Of a stretch of 64,000 nucleotides of DNA, positions 24,702 through 33,662 are shown piece by piece. Below the pieces are notes generated by a model. That model was not told the DNA's origin and searched no databases. It saw nothing but the letters and a program-made list of their open reading frames with translations. The stretch is from an uncultured Treponema sp. (GTDB lineage: Bacteria; Spirochaetota; Spirochaetia; Treponematales; Treponemataceae). The number at the start of each line of letters is the position of its first letter. Positions within the stretch are counted from its first letter, which is position 1. The stretch lies in assembly GCA_934718065.1 (NCBI GenBank), contig CAKUZR010000001.1, positions 186,001-250,000 of the forward strand. The letters are read 5' to 3'. A program made the position numbers and the translations under genes.

Positions 24702-25643
24702 TCAGTTTTGTTCCTTCCGCGTGTTGCGTTCCCAGAAAACGCCGCCGCTGTAGCCCTGGATTGTTTTGTCGGTTTCCGCAAGAAGAAGGCGTTTTTCGGC
24801 AAGAAGGCAGTATTCTTCGTTCTGTTCAATTCCGCAGAAACGCCGTCCGAGTTTTTTTGCCGTTACGCTTGCTGTACCGCTTCCAAGAAACGGGTCGAAA
24901 ACAATGTCGCCGGGGTGCGAGCTTGCAAGAATCAGTTTTGCGTAAAGTTTTTCGGGCTTTTGCGTTGGATGGTCGGTGTTTTCCGGCATTGACCAGAATG
25001 GAACTGAAATGTCGTCCCAGAAATTTGAAGGGCAGGTGAGCCGGAATTTTCCTTCGTCGTTTTCGCTCCAGTCTTTCGGTTTTCCGCTTTCCTTGTATGG
25101 CGCAAGAACTTTTCGCTTCATTTTTACGGCTTCAACGTTGAAATAATATTCGTCCGGATTTTTCACGGCGAACCAGATGTCTTCCATTCCGTTTTTCCAG
25201 TTGAATTTTGCTCCTCGGCCTTTTTCGCGCTGCCAGGTGATTCTGTTCATTACAAAAAGTTCTTTTTCAAGCGCGCGCTGCAGCGATGATGTGCATTTCC
25301 AGTCGCCGCATAAGTAAAGCGAGCCGCTGGATTTGAGTTTTTTGCAGACTTCCGGAAGCCACGTTGAAAGATATTCGTCGTAGCTGCTTTCCGGGCGGGA
25401 ATTGAATTTCATTCCGTTGAAATTTTTTGAAAGATTGTATGGCGGGTCGATTATTATAAGGTCGGCGAAATTTTCAGGAATGAATTCAAGCATTTTCAGA
25501 ACGTCGCCGTTGATTGTGCGGTTCACAATGTCCGCGCCGGGCGCAATATTTTTTTCAGTGAGCAGGCGGCTTTTTAGCGCGGGGATTTCTTCCGGCTGCA
25601 AAGTTAAAGTTCTGTTGTTTTGTGCGCGTTCTTTTTTTTCCAT
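24702..25643 (-). CDS. Orphan DNA methyltransferase, beta class (N6-adenine or N4-cytosine)
   Basis: Start set at 25643 (MEKKERAQ), behind AAGGTCAGG; a longer TTG frame begins next to a TATAAT and would be too close to it. 313 residues. Motif IV DPPYNL (residues ~70) precedes the AdoMet motif I DPFLGSGTASVTAKKLGRRF (~265), the beta-class order. WQREKGRGAKFNWKNGMEDI and NTDHPTQKPEKL are further class signatures. No restriction enzyme is nearby, so it probably acts in regulation or mismatch and replication marking. Convergence of both motifs makes the class firm; the target sequence is unknown. Confidence 0.88.
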   Translation of the reverse strand: MEKKERAQNNRTLTLQPEEIPALKSRLLTEKNIAPGADIVNRTINGDVLKMLEFIPENFADLIIIDPPYNLSKNFNGMKFNSRPESSYDEYLSTWLPEVCKKLKSSGSLYLCGDWKCTSSLQRALEKELFVMNRITWQREKGRGAKFNWKNGMEDIWFAVKNPDEYYFNVEAVKMKRKVLAPYKESGKPKDWSENDEGKFRLTCPSNFWDDISVPFWSMPENTDHPTQKPEKLYAKLILASSHPGDIVFDPFLGSGTASVTAKKLGRRFCGIEQNEEYCLLAEKRLLLAETDKTIQGYSGGVFWERNTRKEQN

Positions 25644-25746
25644 AAGTTTTGCCTGACCTTGTGATTTTGCTGAAAGTGTGGATTCAGCGTTCTGCAAAAT
25701 TATAGAAGATTTTTTGTTTTATAAAAAGCGTATGAAAATTCTTTAT

Positions 25747-25948
25747 AGCCTGAATGTTGACTTTTTTTGTGAAGAAATAAAAGCGCAGGCAGATTTGCAA
25801 TTTGTGAAGATTTTTGGCGATTGAACCACTTAAAGTGCGGAGCACCCGAATTAATACAAGCGGAGCGCGAGCCAAATCCATCTGAGCAAATTGGAAATAT
25901 GCCGAAAGCGTTCTTTCAGAATTTGCAAAAAAACTCGACATTTAGGCT
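25747..25948 (-). repeat. ~200-bp terminal-inverted-repeat element, reverse copy
   Basis: Ends AGCCTGAATG and CATTTAGGCT. All body blocks are present in reverse orientation. It lies between the methyltransferase and the TetR regulator. Confidence 0.9.
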
Positions 25949-26033
25949 AAGAATCAATTTGCTTTGATTTTTAGTTTTAGCAACATTGCGTTGTTTATTG
26001 AATAAATTCGTGCCGTGTGGTATTCTTATTTTT

Positions 26034-26678
26034 ATGGCAGAATATATACGCGCACGCAGCGACGATCAGAAGGAAGAGCGGCTCAACCAAATAAAAGAGG
26101 CCGCGGAATCACTTTTTAATCAGATTCCGTACACAGAAATTACTCTTACCACAATTGCTGAAAAACTTACCTGGTCGCGGGCGAATCTTTACAAATATGT
26201 TGCCACAAAAGAAGAAATTTTCCTGGAGCTTTCCGCACAAAAAATGGCGGCTTATTACAGTGCGCTCATTTCTGCTTTTCCGGAGGGAAATAAATATTCG
26301 CCGGAAGTTATTTCCGAGGTCTGGGCCGGAATTTTAAACGCAAATCAGGATTATCTTCGGTACGTTTCCTATTTGAATCCGATTATTGAAACAAACGTTA
26401 CAGTTGACCGCCTTGCCGCTTTCAAGAAAAAATACTACGAATTCGCATGGCCTTTGCGCGACCGTCTGGCGGAAATGCTTTCAATTTCCAAGGAAGATGC
26501 GTTCAAACTTCAGTTGAATGTTTTGATGTTCGCCGCAACTTCCGCCGTAAGTTGCTACAAAAATCCGCTGATTCAGGAAGCCCTGAAAAAAATCGACGTT
26601 GTTCCGCCGAAAATTGATTTCTACGCAGATATGCGCGACTTTGTTTTGATGCGCGTAAAATGGTGCAGTAAAAAGTAG
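26034..26678 (+). CDS. TetR/AcrR-family regulator
   Basis: Start at 26034 (MAEYIRARSDDQKEERLNQI), the natural N-terminus of the DNA-binding domain. 214 residues: helix-turn-helix (ITLTTIAEKLTWSRANLYKY, residues ~35-55) followed by an all-helical ligand domain. The usual targets are adjacent efflux or metabolic genes, but here both sides are repeat elements, so its regulon lies elsewhere or it only controls itself. Confidence 0.87.
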   Translation: MAEYIRARSDDQKEERLNQIKEAAESLFNQIPYTEITLTTIAEKLTWSRANLYKYVATKEEIFLELSAQKMAAYYSALISAFPEGNKYSPEVISEVWAGILNANQDYLRYVSYLNPIIETNVTVDRLAAFKKKYYEFAWPLRDRLAEMLSISKEDAFKLQLNVLMFAATSAVSCYKNPLIQEALKKIDVVPPKIDFYADMRDFVLMRVKWCSKK

Positions 26679-26725
26679 CGGGAAGGAGAGGACCGGCTGG
26701 TATCTATTTTTTGAATCTTATAATT

Positions 26726-26927
26726 AGCCTGAATGTCGGTTTTTTTGTGAAAAAAATAAAAGCGAAGGCAGATTTGCAGTTTGTGAAGATTTTTGGCGAT
26801 TGAATCAATTAAAGTGCGAAGTACCCGAATTAATACAAGCGAAGCGCGAGCCAAATCCATCTGAGCAAACTGGAAATATGCCGAAAGCGATTTTTCATAA
26901 TTTGCAAAAAAATTCGAAATTAAGACT
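26726..26927 (-). repeat. ~200-bp terminal-inverted-repeat element, reverse copy next to the recombinase
   Basis: Ends AGCCTGAATGTCGG and ATTCGAAATTAAGACT. Flanks read ATAATT and AATTAA, a possible short target duplication. The recombinase ATG is 39 bp downstream, so its promoter probably lies in or at the edge of the element. Confidence 0.88.
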
Positions 26928-26965
26928 AATTAACTCGAAATAAAATTATTAAGTTTGGGAGATTT

Positions 26966-27547
26966 ATGATTTACGGTTACATTCGTGTCAGCACGGACAA
27001 GCAGACTGTGGAAAACCAGCGGTTTGAAATTTTGCGTTTCTGCAGGAAAAAATCCCTGAAAATTGATTCCTGGATTGAAGAAACCATCAGCGGAACTCTT
27101 ACTCCTGAAAAACGGGAGCTTGGGAATCTTCTTAGGCACATAAAAAAAGACGATTTGATAATTTGCAGTGAACTTTCGCGTCTTGGCAGAAGCCTGTTTA
27201 TGATTATGTCGATTTTGAATCTGATTATGGAAAAAGGCGCACGTGTTTGGACAATAAAAGACAATTACCGCCTTGGCGATGATATTCAGTCGAAAGTGCT
27301 TGCGTTTGCTTTTGGCCTTAGTGCGGAAATTGAAAGAAATCTTATCAGCCAGCGGACAAAGGAAGCTCTTGCGCTGAAAAAGGCTCAGAACATAAAACTA
27401 GGCCGCCCAAAAGGAAGCAAAAATAATTTTCATCTGCTGGACGGCCTTGAATTTCATGTGAAAAATATGCGGAGTTCCGGGCTTAGCGTGAACAGAATCG
27501 CGAAGCTCTTAGGTGTTTCAAGGAACACCGTAAGAAAATGCCTGTAA
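26966..27547 (+). CDS. Serine recombinase, Mpi-type DNA invertase
   Basis: 193 residues. The resolvase/invertase domain starts MIYGYIRVSTDKQTVENQRF with the catalytic Ser in RVST; the DLIICSELSRLGRSLFMIM arginine motif and AFGLSAEIERNLISQRTKEA lead to GRPKGSKN and a C-terminal helix-turn-helix (LSVNRIAKLLGVSRNTVRKC). It is closest in pattern to the Bacteroides master invertase Mpi, which flips promoter segments of surface-polysaccharide genes. GGGAG precedes the ATG. It stops 3 bp from the convergent lipoprotein gene. No cognate invertible segment is certain in the window. Confidence 0.9.
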   Translation: MIYGYIRVSTDKQTVENQRFEILRFCRKKSLKIDSWIEETISGTLTPEKRELGNLLRHIKKDDLIICSELSRLGRSLFMIMSILNLIMEKGARVWTIKDNYRLGDDIQSKVLAFAFGLSAEIERNLISQRTKEALALKKAQNIKLGRPKGSKNNFHLLDGLEFHVKNMRSSGLSVNRIAKLLGVSRNTVRKCL

Positions 27548-27550
27548 ACG

Positions 27551-30025
27551 CTAGTTGCTGAACGGATTTTTGTAGGAAACGATTTTCGGACCTTCCATTT
27601 TTTCAACGGTGCCGTTTTCAGTTCTTATTTTCCAAAGCTGCGCGTTGAAGTCCAGGGCAGTCCAGATTGGCCATTTCCATGTTCGCTTTTTTAAGATTGG
27701 CGGATCAAGGCAGAACTGCAAGTCAAGTCCGAGTGAAGCCTTGAAATTTCCTTGTGTTTCGCTAATAAAATTCAGCAGATTTCCGTTTCCGGTTGTAACT
27801 CCAAGATATGAAGACAGTGGAAGCACAAAAGTGATTGGCGCGCCGAGCGTAAAGTCCGTGGAAGCAATTCCAATTGAACCGCCGATTCCAACGCCGGCTC
27901 TAAGCTCGATTACCGGCGCAATAAGTGCCTGAAATCCTCCGCCAAGCTGAAGTTCGTCTTTGTTCAGCGTTGTGATTCCCGCAAAATTCGCCACGTCAAA
28001 GATTTTGTAAATGTTGCAGTAAGGTGCGGCTTTTATGTCTGTTGGAATTTTCCATTTTTTCACGAAGGACCAGTCAATTCCGGCGGAAACGCCGAATCCA
28101 ATCATGCAAATTCCGCCTATGGCTGCGTTTTTGAATTCAATTACAACGTTTGAATAAATCAAAACATCAAAACTTGCGTCAAATGAAAATACAACAGGAA
28201 ACGGAGGACACAAATTTATTGCCTTGTGGAAATTTTTCGCATCTTTTGAAGGTTTTATCGCCAGCGAGCCTGTAAAATCGCCAGTTTCCCTGAATCCAAG
28301 ATTTGAAAATTTGCTGATTCCGAATTCTTTTTCAATTTCTTTTTTGTTGTCGGCAAGAAGTTTTTTCATTCCGGCTTCGTCAAGGTCTTTGAAATCTGCC
28401 GTGGATTTTGCTTCGCCAGTTTTCGGGTTGATTACCGGCGGTTTTTCGTCCGAAGTGAAAATTGACATCAAATTTATGTTGTATTTTATTGTGTCCTTGA
28501 ATTCGTATTTGAAAAGAAGACACATTTTTATGTCAAAGTTTGGTGTCGCGCTGATGATTTTGATTTTTCCGCCGATTCCAACGCGGATTGAAGCGTCGGA
28601 ATTTTTTACAATCTGCTTGATGACCGGGCTTTCTAAAATTCCAACAATGCAGGGAAGAACGTCCAGCGACTTCAACTGGCTGAATTCTTCCATTATATTG
28701 TCCCTTTTTCTTATGTAGTTTTTATATTCTTCTGTGTATCTTGCGTCGGAAAGAATTGGATTTTCTTTTTTAGTTGCCGCCCGTGCGGAATTTTCTGTTC
28801 CGGAAGTGTTCATATCGCCAAGATTTGCGTAGAACCAAGGAAAAATTGTTGAAAAGCTGGTTGAATAAAAACTCAGTTCCGGGCATAAGTCCGGGTACAG
28901 GACAGCCAGCGCTTTTCTGTTTGCAATTACAATGTGAAGTTCAGTTTCTCCGGCAAAATTTGAAAGATTGTCGCGGATTTCCTGGGCTTCGTCGCTTGAG
29001 TTACCTTCAACAAGTTTTTTCCACAAATCCGGATTTTTTATGATTTCATTCAAATATGAAACTGCGTCCGCGATTGAAAGCGATTTGAATTCGTTTGTAA
29101 CAACTGAAGAAGGCATTGCTTCAAGAAGCTCGTAGATTGAATAGTTTTCCGCGAATTCCGCGTTCTGGAAATAATAAATTTCCGGAGAATCGTCCTCGCT
29201 TAAATCCATTGTTTCAAGCTCATCGTCGTTTACGGCTCGTGCGCCTGAAAATGAGCGTGTTCCAACGTAAGTCTGGCAAAGTGATTCTTCGTTGTCGATT
29301 ACGTAGTCGCCGTAAGCAAGGCTTTTTATGGCGGCGCGGTTTGTTGTTCCAACATCGTATTTGTTCACGATGTAGCGGCCGTCCGGGTTGATTCCAATAA
29401 GTCCGCCCGGATATGCGCTTCTTGCGTATTGCTGTGGAATTATAGAAAACATTGATGATGTTTTTATGTTTTCGTCTTCGTTCAGGAAGGCGAGCCACAT
29501 TGCTTTTTCGGAGCCCTTGCGTTTTGCAAATGGCTTTATGTAGGCAATATCGTTGATTCCGTCGCTGTTCAGGTCGCAGGATTTTCCTGCTTCAAGTGTG
29601 AATCTGTTTTTCAGGCTTGCTTCTTCTGAAATCGACCATCTTTCGTTTTCAAATTCGTAGTATGAAAAAGAAACGCTTTCCCGGCTGATGTCTTCTATGG
29701 CGATATATCCAAAAACTGATTCAGTGTCCAAATCGCCGTAAACGAACTGTCCTGAGCCAACGTCTTTTTTCTGGATTTTTCCCAGACGGACGGCAAGCGT
29801 AACTCCTTTTGCAAGCTGGCTTGTCTGAAAGTCTGAAGGATTGTACAAAGCCGCGCCGCCCATGAAAGGCATTTTTGTAACAGCGGAACGGTTTTTCAGG
29901 CCGGAAATATTTCTTAAGTCAGCGGAGGAAGTTGGCTCTTCCAGCGACATAGCGCATCCAGCCAAAAAAACAGCGGCTGCCGCGGCTAAAATTGTGCAGA
30001 TATTTTTTATTGTTTTTGTTTTCAT
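27551..30025 (-). CDS. Large lipoprotein of unknown function
   Basis: 824 residues; signal peptide with lipobox FLAGC. The N-terminal ~280 residues are beta-rich (SVSFSYYEFENERWS, CDLNSDGINDIAYIKPF, an FG-GAP-like calcium-loop sequence). The middle (~300-480) is helical. The C-terminal half is Gly- and aromatic-rich (FAGITTLNKDELQLGGGF, LRAGVGIGGSIGIASTDFTL), suggesting beta sheets or a barrel-like domain. GGAG lies 9 nt before the ATG. No family recognised. It starts 30 bp after the next lipoprotein in the same direction, so the two are probably co-transcribed. Confidence 0.72.
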   Translation of the reverse strand: MKTKTIKNICTILAAAAAVFLAGCAMSLEEPTSSADLRNISGLKNRSAVTKMPFMGGAALYNPSDFQTSQLAKGVTLAVRLGKIQKKDVGSGQFVYGDLDTESVFGYIAIEDISRESVSFSYYEFENERWSISEEASLKNRFTLEAGKSCDLNSDGINDIAYIKPFAKRKGSEKAMWLAFLNEDENIKTSSMFSIIPQQYARSAYPGGLIGINPDGRYIVNKYDVGTTNRAAIKSLAYGDYVIDNEESLCQTYVGTRSFSGARAVNDDELETMDLSEDDSPEIYYFQNAEFAENYSIYELLEAMPSSVVTNEFKSLSIADAVSYLNEIIKNPDLWKKLVEGNSSDEAQEIRDNLSNFAGETELHIVIANRKALAVLYPDLCPELSFYSTSFSTIFPWFYANLGDMNTSGTENSARAATKKENPILSDARYTEEYKNYIRKRDNIMEEFSQLKSLDVLPCIVGILESPVIKQIVKNSDASIRVGIGGKIKIISATPNFDIKMCLLFKYEFKDTIKYNINLMSIFTSDEKPPVINPKTGEAKSTADFKDLDEAGMKKLLADNKKEIEKEFGISKFSNLGFRETGDFTGSLAIKPSKDAKNFHKAINLCPPFPVVFSFDASFDVLIYSNVVIEFKNAAIGGICMIGFGVSAGIDWSFVKKWKIPTDIKAAPYCNIYKIFDVANFAGITTLNKDELQLGGGFQALIAPVIELRAGVGIGGSIGIASTDFTLGAPITFVLPLSSYLGVTTGNGNLLNFISETQGNFKASLGLDLQFCLDPPILKKRTWKWPIWTALDFNAQLWKIRTENGTVEKMEGPKIVSYKNPFSN

Positions 30026-30055
30026 ATTTAACTCCGGAAAATCTTCTGATGAGAA

Positions 30056-30817
30056 TTAGTTGTTTGCAAAGCAATATACGCTTCTTACGTGCGCTTTTGA
30101 ATCTTTGAATGCCCGGCGAATTTCTCCGGTTTCCATGTCTATAAGAAGCTGAATGTCTTTCATGTAGTAGTCCTGCGAGCACGACCAGATTCTGTGGTCA
30201 AGTTCGTTTCCTCCGCAGGCAGAAATTACTTCGTTCAGAAGGTTTTTGTTTTCAAACATTTCATAAAGCTCGGCCGCCGTTGGAAGATACCAGTCTGTTG
30301 TGTCAAATTTTCCGCATTTTTTGCTGATTCCGTAGTTTTCGGCAAAAGCGTACGCCGGATAAACTGAATACATATTTTCTTTTGCGGTTTTGTCGCGGCG
30401 TTTCACGTTTTTCCAGGAATCTTCGCCGTCAATGTCGCCGGCAAATCCTTCGTTTGTGTAAGTTCCGGTTGAAATATCGAATTTCTGGTTTATAACATAA
30501 GTTCTGTTGAAAAGAAAATTCGTGTTGTCGCCGGTTGAAGAATCTTCCGCAAACGAAATTGTTTCCGCGGATTCAAAAAGTCCAACGCCGATTACGCGCT
30601 TTGAATCCTTGTTTTGGACTCCTGAAACTGTAAAAATTACCGCGACCGGCTTTTCGTTCCCTTTGTAGGAAAGAAATTTTTCCTTTGAAAGAACGCTTCC
30701 GCCTGACATTACAATGTCGCCCACATGATATTCTTTTTTTGCGCATGAACTGAAAAAAAAGCAGCATATTGCAAATCCTAGAAGACCGATTTTTTCAATT
30801 TTTTCTTTTAAAGACAT
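30056..30817 (-). CDS. Lipoprotein with DUF1566/Lcl-like C-terminal domain
   Basis: 253 residues; lipobox FFSSC. The C-terminal region TDWYLPTAAELYEMFENKNL, HRIWSCSQDYYMKD and AHVRSVYCFANN follows the DUF1566 (Lcl) pattern: a WxLPT sequence, a W-S-S element and a final VRxVxxF. That domain occurs in collagen-like and surface proteins as a C-type-lectin-related fold. The N-terminal part is beta-rich (HVGDIVMSGGSVLSKEKFLS). GAGG lies upstream of the ATG. It sits in an apparent operon with the 824-residue lipoprotein and, 49 bp upstream, the omptin-type gene. Confidence 0.75.
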   Translation of the reverse strand: MSLKEKIEKIGLLGFAICCFFFSSCAKKEYHVGDIVMSGGSVLSKEKFLSYKGNEKPVAVIFTVSGVQNKDSKRVIGVGLFESAETISFAEDSSTGDNTNFLFNRTYVINQKFDISTGTYTNEGFAGDIDGEDSWKNVKRRDKTAKENMYSVYPAYAFAENYGISKKCGKFDTTDWYLPTAAELYEMFENKNLLNEVISACGGNELDHRIWSCSQDYYMKDIQLLIDMETGEIRRAFKDSKAHVRSVYCFANN

Positions 30818-30866
30818 ATTTTTTCCTCGTTTGAATTTGAAGTTGTATTTTTAATGAAAATTAATT

Positions 30867-31802
30867 TTAAATCCGGTATGAAAACATTACTGAAAGAACA
30901 GAAGATTTTATTCCGGGCGTTGAGCTTGCTTTGTAATAACTGCTGTTTGTGCCGATTGCCCGCTGGTAAGTGTTTCCTTCCTTGCATCTGAACCATTCAT
31001 AGCAAACGGAAAGTGAAATTTTTTTCCAGCTTGCTTCAGCTCCAATTGAAAATCCGAGTCCGTTTTTCATAAAGTCATCGAATTCTGTCTGTCTTAAATT
31101 ATGATTGTCAATCGCCGTGGCGTAAACGTATGGAAAAAATCTTCCGAACTGTTTTACGCGCCAGGATGAAGAAACAGCGTATTCTGCTTCAAGCGAAACA
31201 AACGGCATGTAGCTTGCGGTTTCATAAGTGATTATTGTTCCGCTCAGGTGTTTTTTTTCTATTGAACTGCTCCAGTATTCTCCGGAAGAGGCGTACTGAT
31301 AATATCCGTCGCAGGCTTCAAATTTTTGGTTTCTGTATAAAAATCCAATTTGTGGAATTATGCTCAGATTAACCGGCACGTTGAAATTCAAAAGATTGAA
31401 GTCGTAGCCGAGTTTTGCCTCAAGGTCGTAAAGTTTGTTCACAATAAGGTCGTGGTCTGAAAAATTTGTGTATTTTGAAAGGTCTGTGCCAGTCCAGTCA
31501 TAGTCCTGCATTGAGCCGAGCTTTACAGGAATTGCGGAATCCACGGACAAATCCAGAATTGCGTGAAAAATATCCAGCCGGCCGGAAATATTCAGAACTG
31601 GAACAAGCGGCGTTTTCCAGTCAAGGCGGCTGTAAGTTGAACCGTCAGTTGTGTAGACAAATTCCTGGACTTTTCCGCTGCGAATTCCTCCTGCAACAGA
31701 AAGTTCAAACAGTTTTGCAAAGGAAAATTGCGGCAGCAAAACAAAAAGAATGAAAGAAAATATGATGAAAGTGAAAGATTTTTTTTGTCTGCAAAATATC
31801 AT
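30867..31802 (-). CDS. Omptin-type outer-membrane aspartate protease
   Basis: 311 residues, the family's usual length after a ~29-residue signal peptide. Omptin landmarks: TYSRLDWKTPLVP (strand with LDWK), GSMQDYDWT (corresponding to the catalytic pair Asp83-Asp85 of OmpT), a following SDHD, and AIDNHNLRQTEF (matching the Asp210-His212 dyad). The rest is a ten-strand barrel pattern with a terminal aromatic strand VLSVMFSYRI. Omptins cleave host peptides and plasminogen between basic residues on the cell surface. Finding all catalytic acids makes activity plausible; specificity cannot be told. Confidence 0.82.
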   Translation of the reverse strand: MIFCRQKKSFTFIIFSFILFVLLPQFSFAKLFELSVAGGIRSGKVQEFVYTTDGSTYSRLDWKTPLVPVLNISGRLDIFHAILDLSVDSAIPVKLGSMQDYDWTGTDLSKYTNFSDHDLIVNKLYDLEAKLGYDFNLLNFNVPVNLSIIPQIGFLYRNQKFEACDGYYQYASSGEYWSSSIEKKHLSGTIITYETASYMPFVSLEAEYAVSSSWRVKQFGRFFPYVYATAIDNHNLRQTEFDDFMKNGLGFSIGAEASWKKISLSVCYEWFRCKEGNTYQRAIGTNSSYYKASSTPGIKSSVLSVMFSYRI

Positions 31803-31900
31803 TTTCTAAAAGAATTATATAACATTTGGGTTTTCAGCACAAATTTAAAACGATGCATAATTTTCTAAAAAAAAGGTGAATTTTTTCCGAAAAACAAGAT

Positions 31901-32980
31901 ATGAGTGAATTTGTTCTGAAATTAAAATTGTTTTTGGCGACTGCGCTGGCTCTTTTCATGCTTTGTTTCTTGCCGGCGAAGTGTTTTTCCCAGACGGAAC
32001 TTAGCGAGTCTGAATCCAGAGTTTGCCGTGAAAAACTTGTTGCCGAGGCAAAAAAATATGTCGGCGCTCCTTATGTGCGCGGCGCAACCGGTCCGGATTC
32101 GTTTGACTGTTCCGGCTTGATTTATGCGGTCGCGCGGGAATCAATTCACTATCAGCTGCCAAGAACTGTAAAGGCAATGTACAGCTACGTAAGAATCGTT
32201 CCAGATGACAAAAGGGAAATCGGGGATCTGGTTTTTTTTAAAACAACTGGTGACGGTTCAATAAGCCACGTTGGACTTTATATTGGAAAAGGGCAGTTTA
32301 TTTCCGCAGTGAGCGACGGTCCGAACACTGGAGTAATTGTTTCGTCTCTCCGGGAAAATTACTGGAAAAGCCATTATGTTTCTTCTGGAAAATTTTTAAG
32401 CGCCGCAAACTATGAAAATTCAGAAAGCGATTTTGCAAAGAAAGAATCGGACGAGGCGGCTGGCTTTGGAACTTTTACGGACAGGCTTTCGCTTATGGGA
32501 ACTTTTACCGGCGACTGGTCACTTTTTACGCACGAACGTTTTATGCCGAATTTCCGCGGCTTGTCTAACGAGGCGGATATTGTCTACAAAGGAAAAGTTT
32601 TTTCTCCGGGCGCAGGCGTTATGCTCCGCTGGAATTACGGTGTTGGCGCATTCCAGGTTCCGCTGGTTTTCTCTTTGTTTTTTGGAGATTATGTCCGGGT
32701 TTATGCGGGACCGGTTTTCACTTTGGGAACTTGCAGCCTTCCGGATTCAAGTGAAGAAATTGACGCTTCGATTTTTCCGGGAATTATCGGCGTAACTTTT
32801 AATACTCCGTCTTTTACAAAAGGAAAATTCAAGGTTCAGATTATCCAGGATATTTGCTATACTATTTTCAACAATACATCGAATGCCGCTTTGTCGCCGT
32901 TGAAGTCAGCTGCCGCCGGCCTGGAATTTTGCACAGGAGTGCGTGTAACTTTCCCGATGTCTGTTTTTTTTAGAAAATAG
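31901..32980 (+). CDS. Exported NlpC/P60 peptidase fused to a beta-barrel-like domain
   Basis: 359 residues: signal peptide (cut near CFSQT), NlpC/P60 domain at ~45-165, then ~170 residues of beta-rich Gly/Phe sequence. Catalytic Cys in DSFDCSGLIYAVARE, His in ISHVGLYIG. The C-terminal part (FSPGAGVMLRWNYGVGAFQV, YVRVYAGPVFTLG, CTGVRVTFPMSVFF) reads as an outer-membrane barrel or sheet ending in an aromatic strand. The fusion would tether a peptidoglycan peptidase to the outer membrane. The ATG at 31901 has a poor ribosome binding site. The next lipoprotein follows within 10 bp. Confidence 0.82.
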   Translation: MSEFVLKLKLFLATALALFMLCFLPAKCFSQTELSESESRVCREKLVAEAKKYVGAPYVRGATGPDSFDCSGLIYAVARESIHYQLPRTVKAMYSYVRIVPDDKREIGDLVFFKTTGDGSISHVGLYIGKGQFISAVSDGPNTGVIVSSLRENYWKSHYVSSGKFLSAANYENSESDFAKKESDEAAGFGTFTDRLSLMGTFTGDWSLFTHERFMPNFRGLSNEADIVYKGKVFSPGAGVMLRWNYGVGAFQVPLVFSLFFGDYVRVYAGPVFTLGTCSLPDSSEEIDASIFPGIIGVTFNTPSFTKGKFKVQIIQDICYTIFNNTSNAALSPLKSAAAGLEFCTGVRVTFPMSVFFRK

Positions 32981-32989
32981 AAGGTGAAA

Positions 32990-33643
32990 ATGCGAATTTC
33001 TGCCCAAAAAATAGTTTTCTCTTGTTTTCTTTTGCTTTTTGCGTGTTTTTTTTCTTCATGCGAAAATGAATTGAAAATTTGTGCTGATTCGGCTGGCGTT
33101 AATTTTGATTACAAAATAAATTTCGGCAAAGAATTCTTGGGCATTTTTTCCGCGGCGCTAGGCTCGGATTCCGCGGAAGAAGAGCAGAATTTCAACGCTG
33201 AAGAAATTGCGCAGATTTTTATAGATTCAAAGTTTGAAAATATTTCGGCAAAAAATTTAGGCACAGGGAATTTTTTGATAAGCGGCAAACTTTCTGAAAT
33301 GGCGGAAGATCCTGTTTCAAAGTCCGGAATGATTTCTCTTTCGGAAAACAGTTTTTCCATAAAAATCAGCCGGAAAAATCTTCTTGAATTTTACAGAACT
33401 TTGCCGGAGGATTTTCAGAATTACCTTGATATGCTGATGGCTCCGAGTTTTACCGGCGAGGAAATGTCGAACGACGAATATGTCGAGCTGCTTTCTGAAG
33501 TTTACGGCCAGGCACTTGCGGATGAAGTTTCGGCGGCTTCGGTGAAAATTGCGGTTGTGTCGCCTTCTGGAATGAAAAAAAATTATTCTGTCCGGCTCGT
33601 GGAAATTCTGAACATAAAAAACGTTCTTGTTTTTGCCTCGTAA
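32990..33643 (+). CDS. Lipoprotein of unknown function
   Basis: Start at 32990, with GAAGGTG 5 nt upstream. 217 residues; lipobox FFSSC. The mature part has alternating amphipathic helices and strands (AEEIAQIFIDSKFENISAKN, GNFLISGKLSEMAED, LEFYRTLPEDFQNYLDMLMA, EYVELLSEVYGQALADEVSA) but no recognised domain. It is sandwiched between the NlpC/P60-barrel gene (9-bp gap) and the metallopeptidase-barrel gene (19-bp gap), so the three are an operon and may act together at the outer membrane. Confidence 0.75.
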   Translation: MRISAQKIVFSCFLLLFACFFSSCENELKICADSAGVNFDYKINFGKEFLGIFSAALGSDSAEEEQNFNAEEIAQIFIDSKFENISAKNLGTGNFLISGKLSEMAEDPVSKSGMISLSENSFSIKISRKNLLEFYRTLPEDFQNYLDMLMAPSFTGEEMSNDEYVELLSEVYGQALADEVSAASVKIAVVSPSGMKKNYSVRLVEILNIKNVLVFAS

Positions 33644-33662
33644 AATAACGTAAAATTAAAAG

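Noticed and set aside
25684..26860. Similar 55-60 residue peptides (SERTLSAYFQFAQMDLARA...) readable in several repeat copies
   Set aside because: The frame lacks a consistent start codon and ribosome binding site, is broken in other copies, and its conservation follows from nucleotide identity of the repeat.
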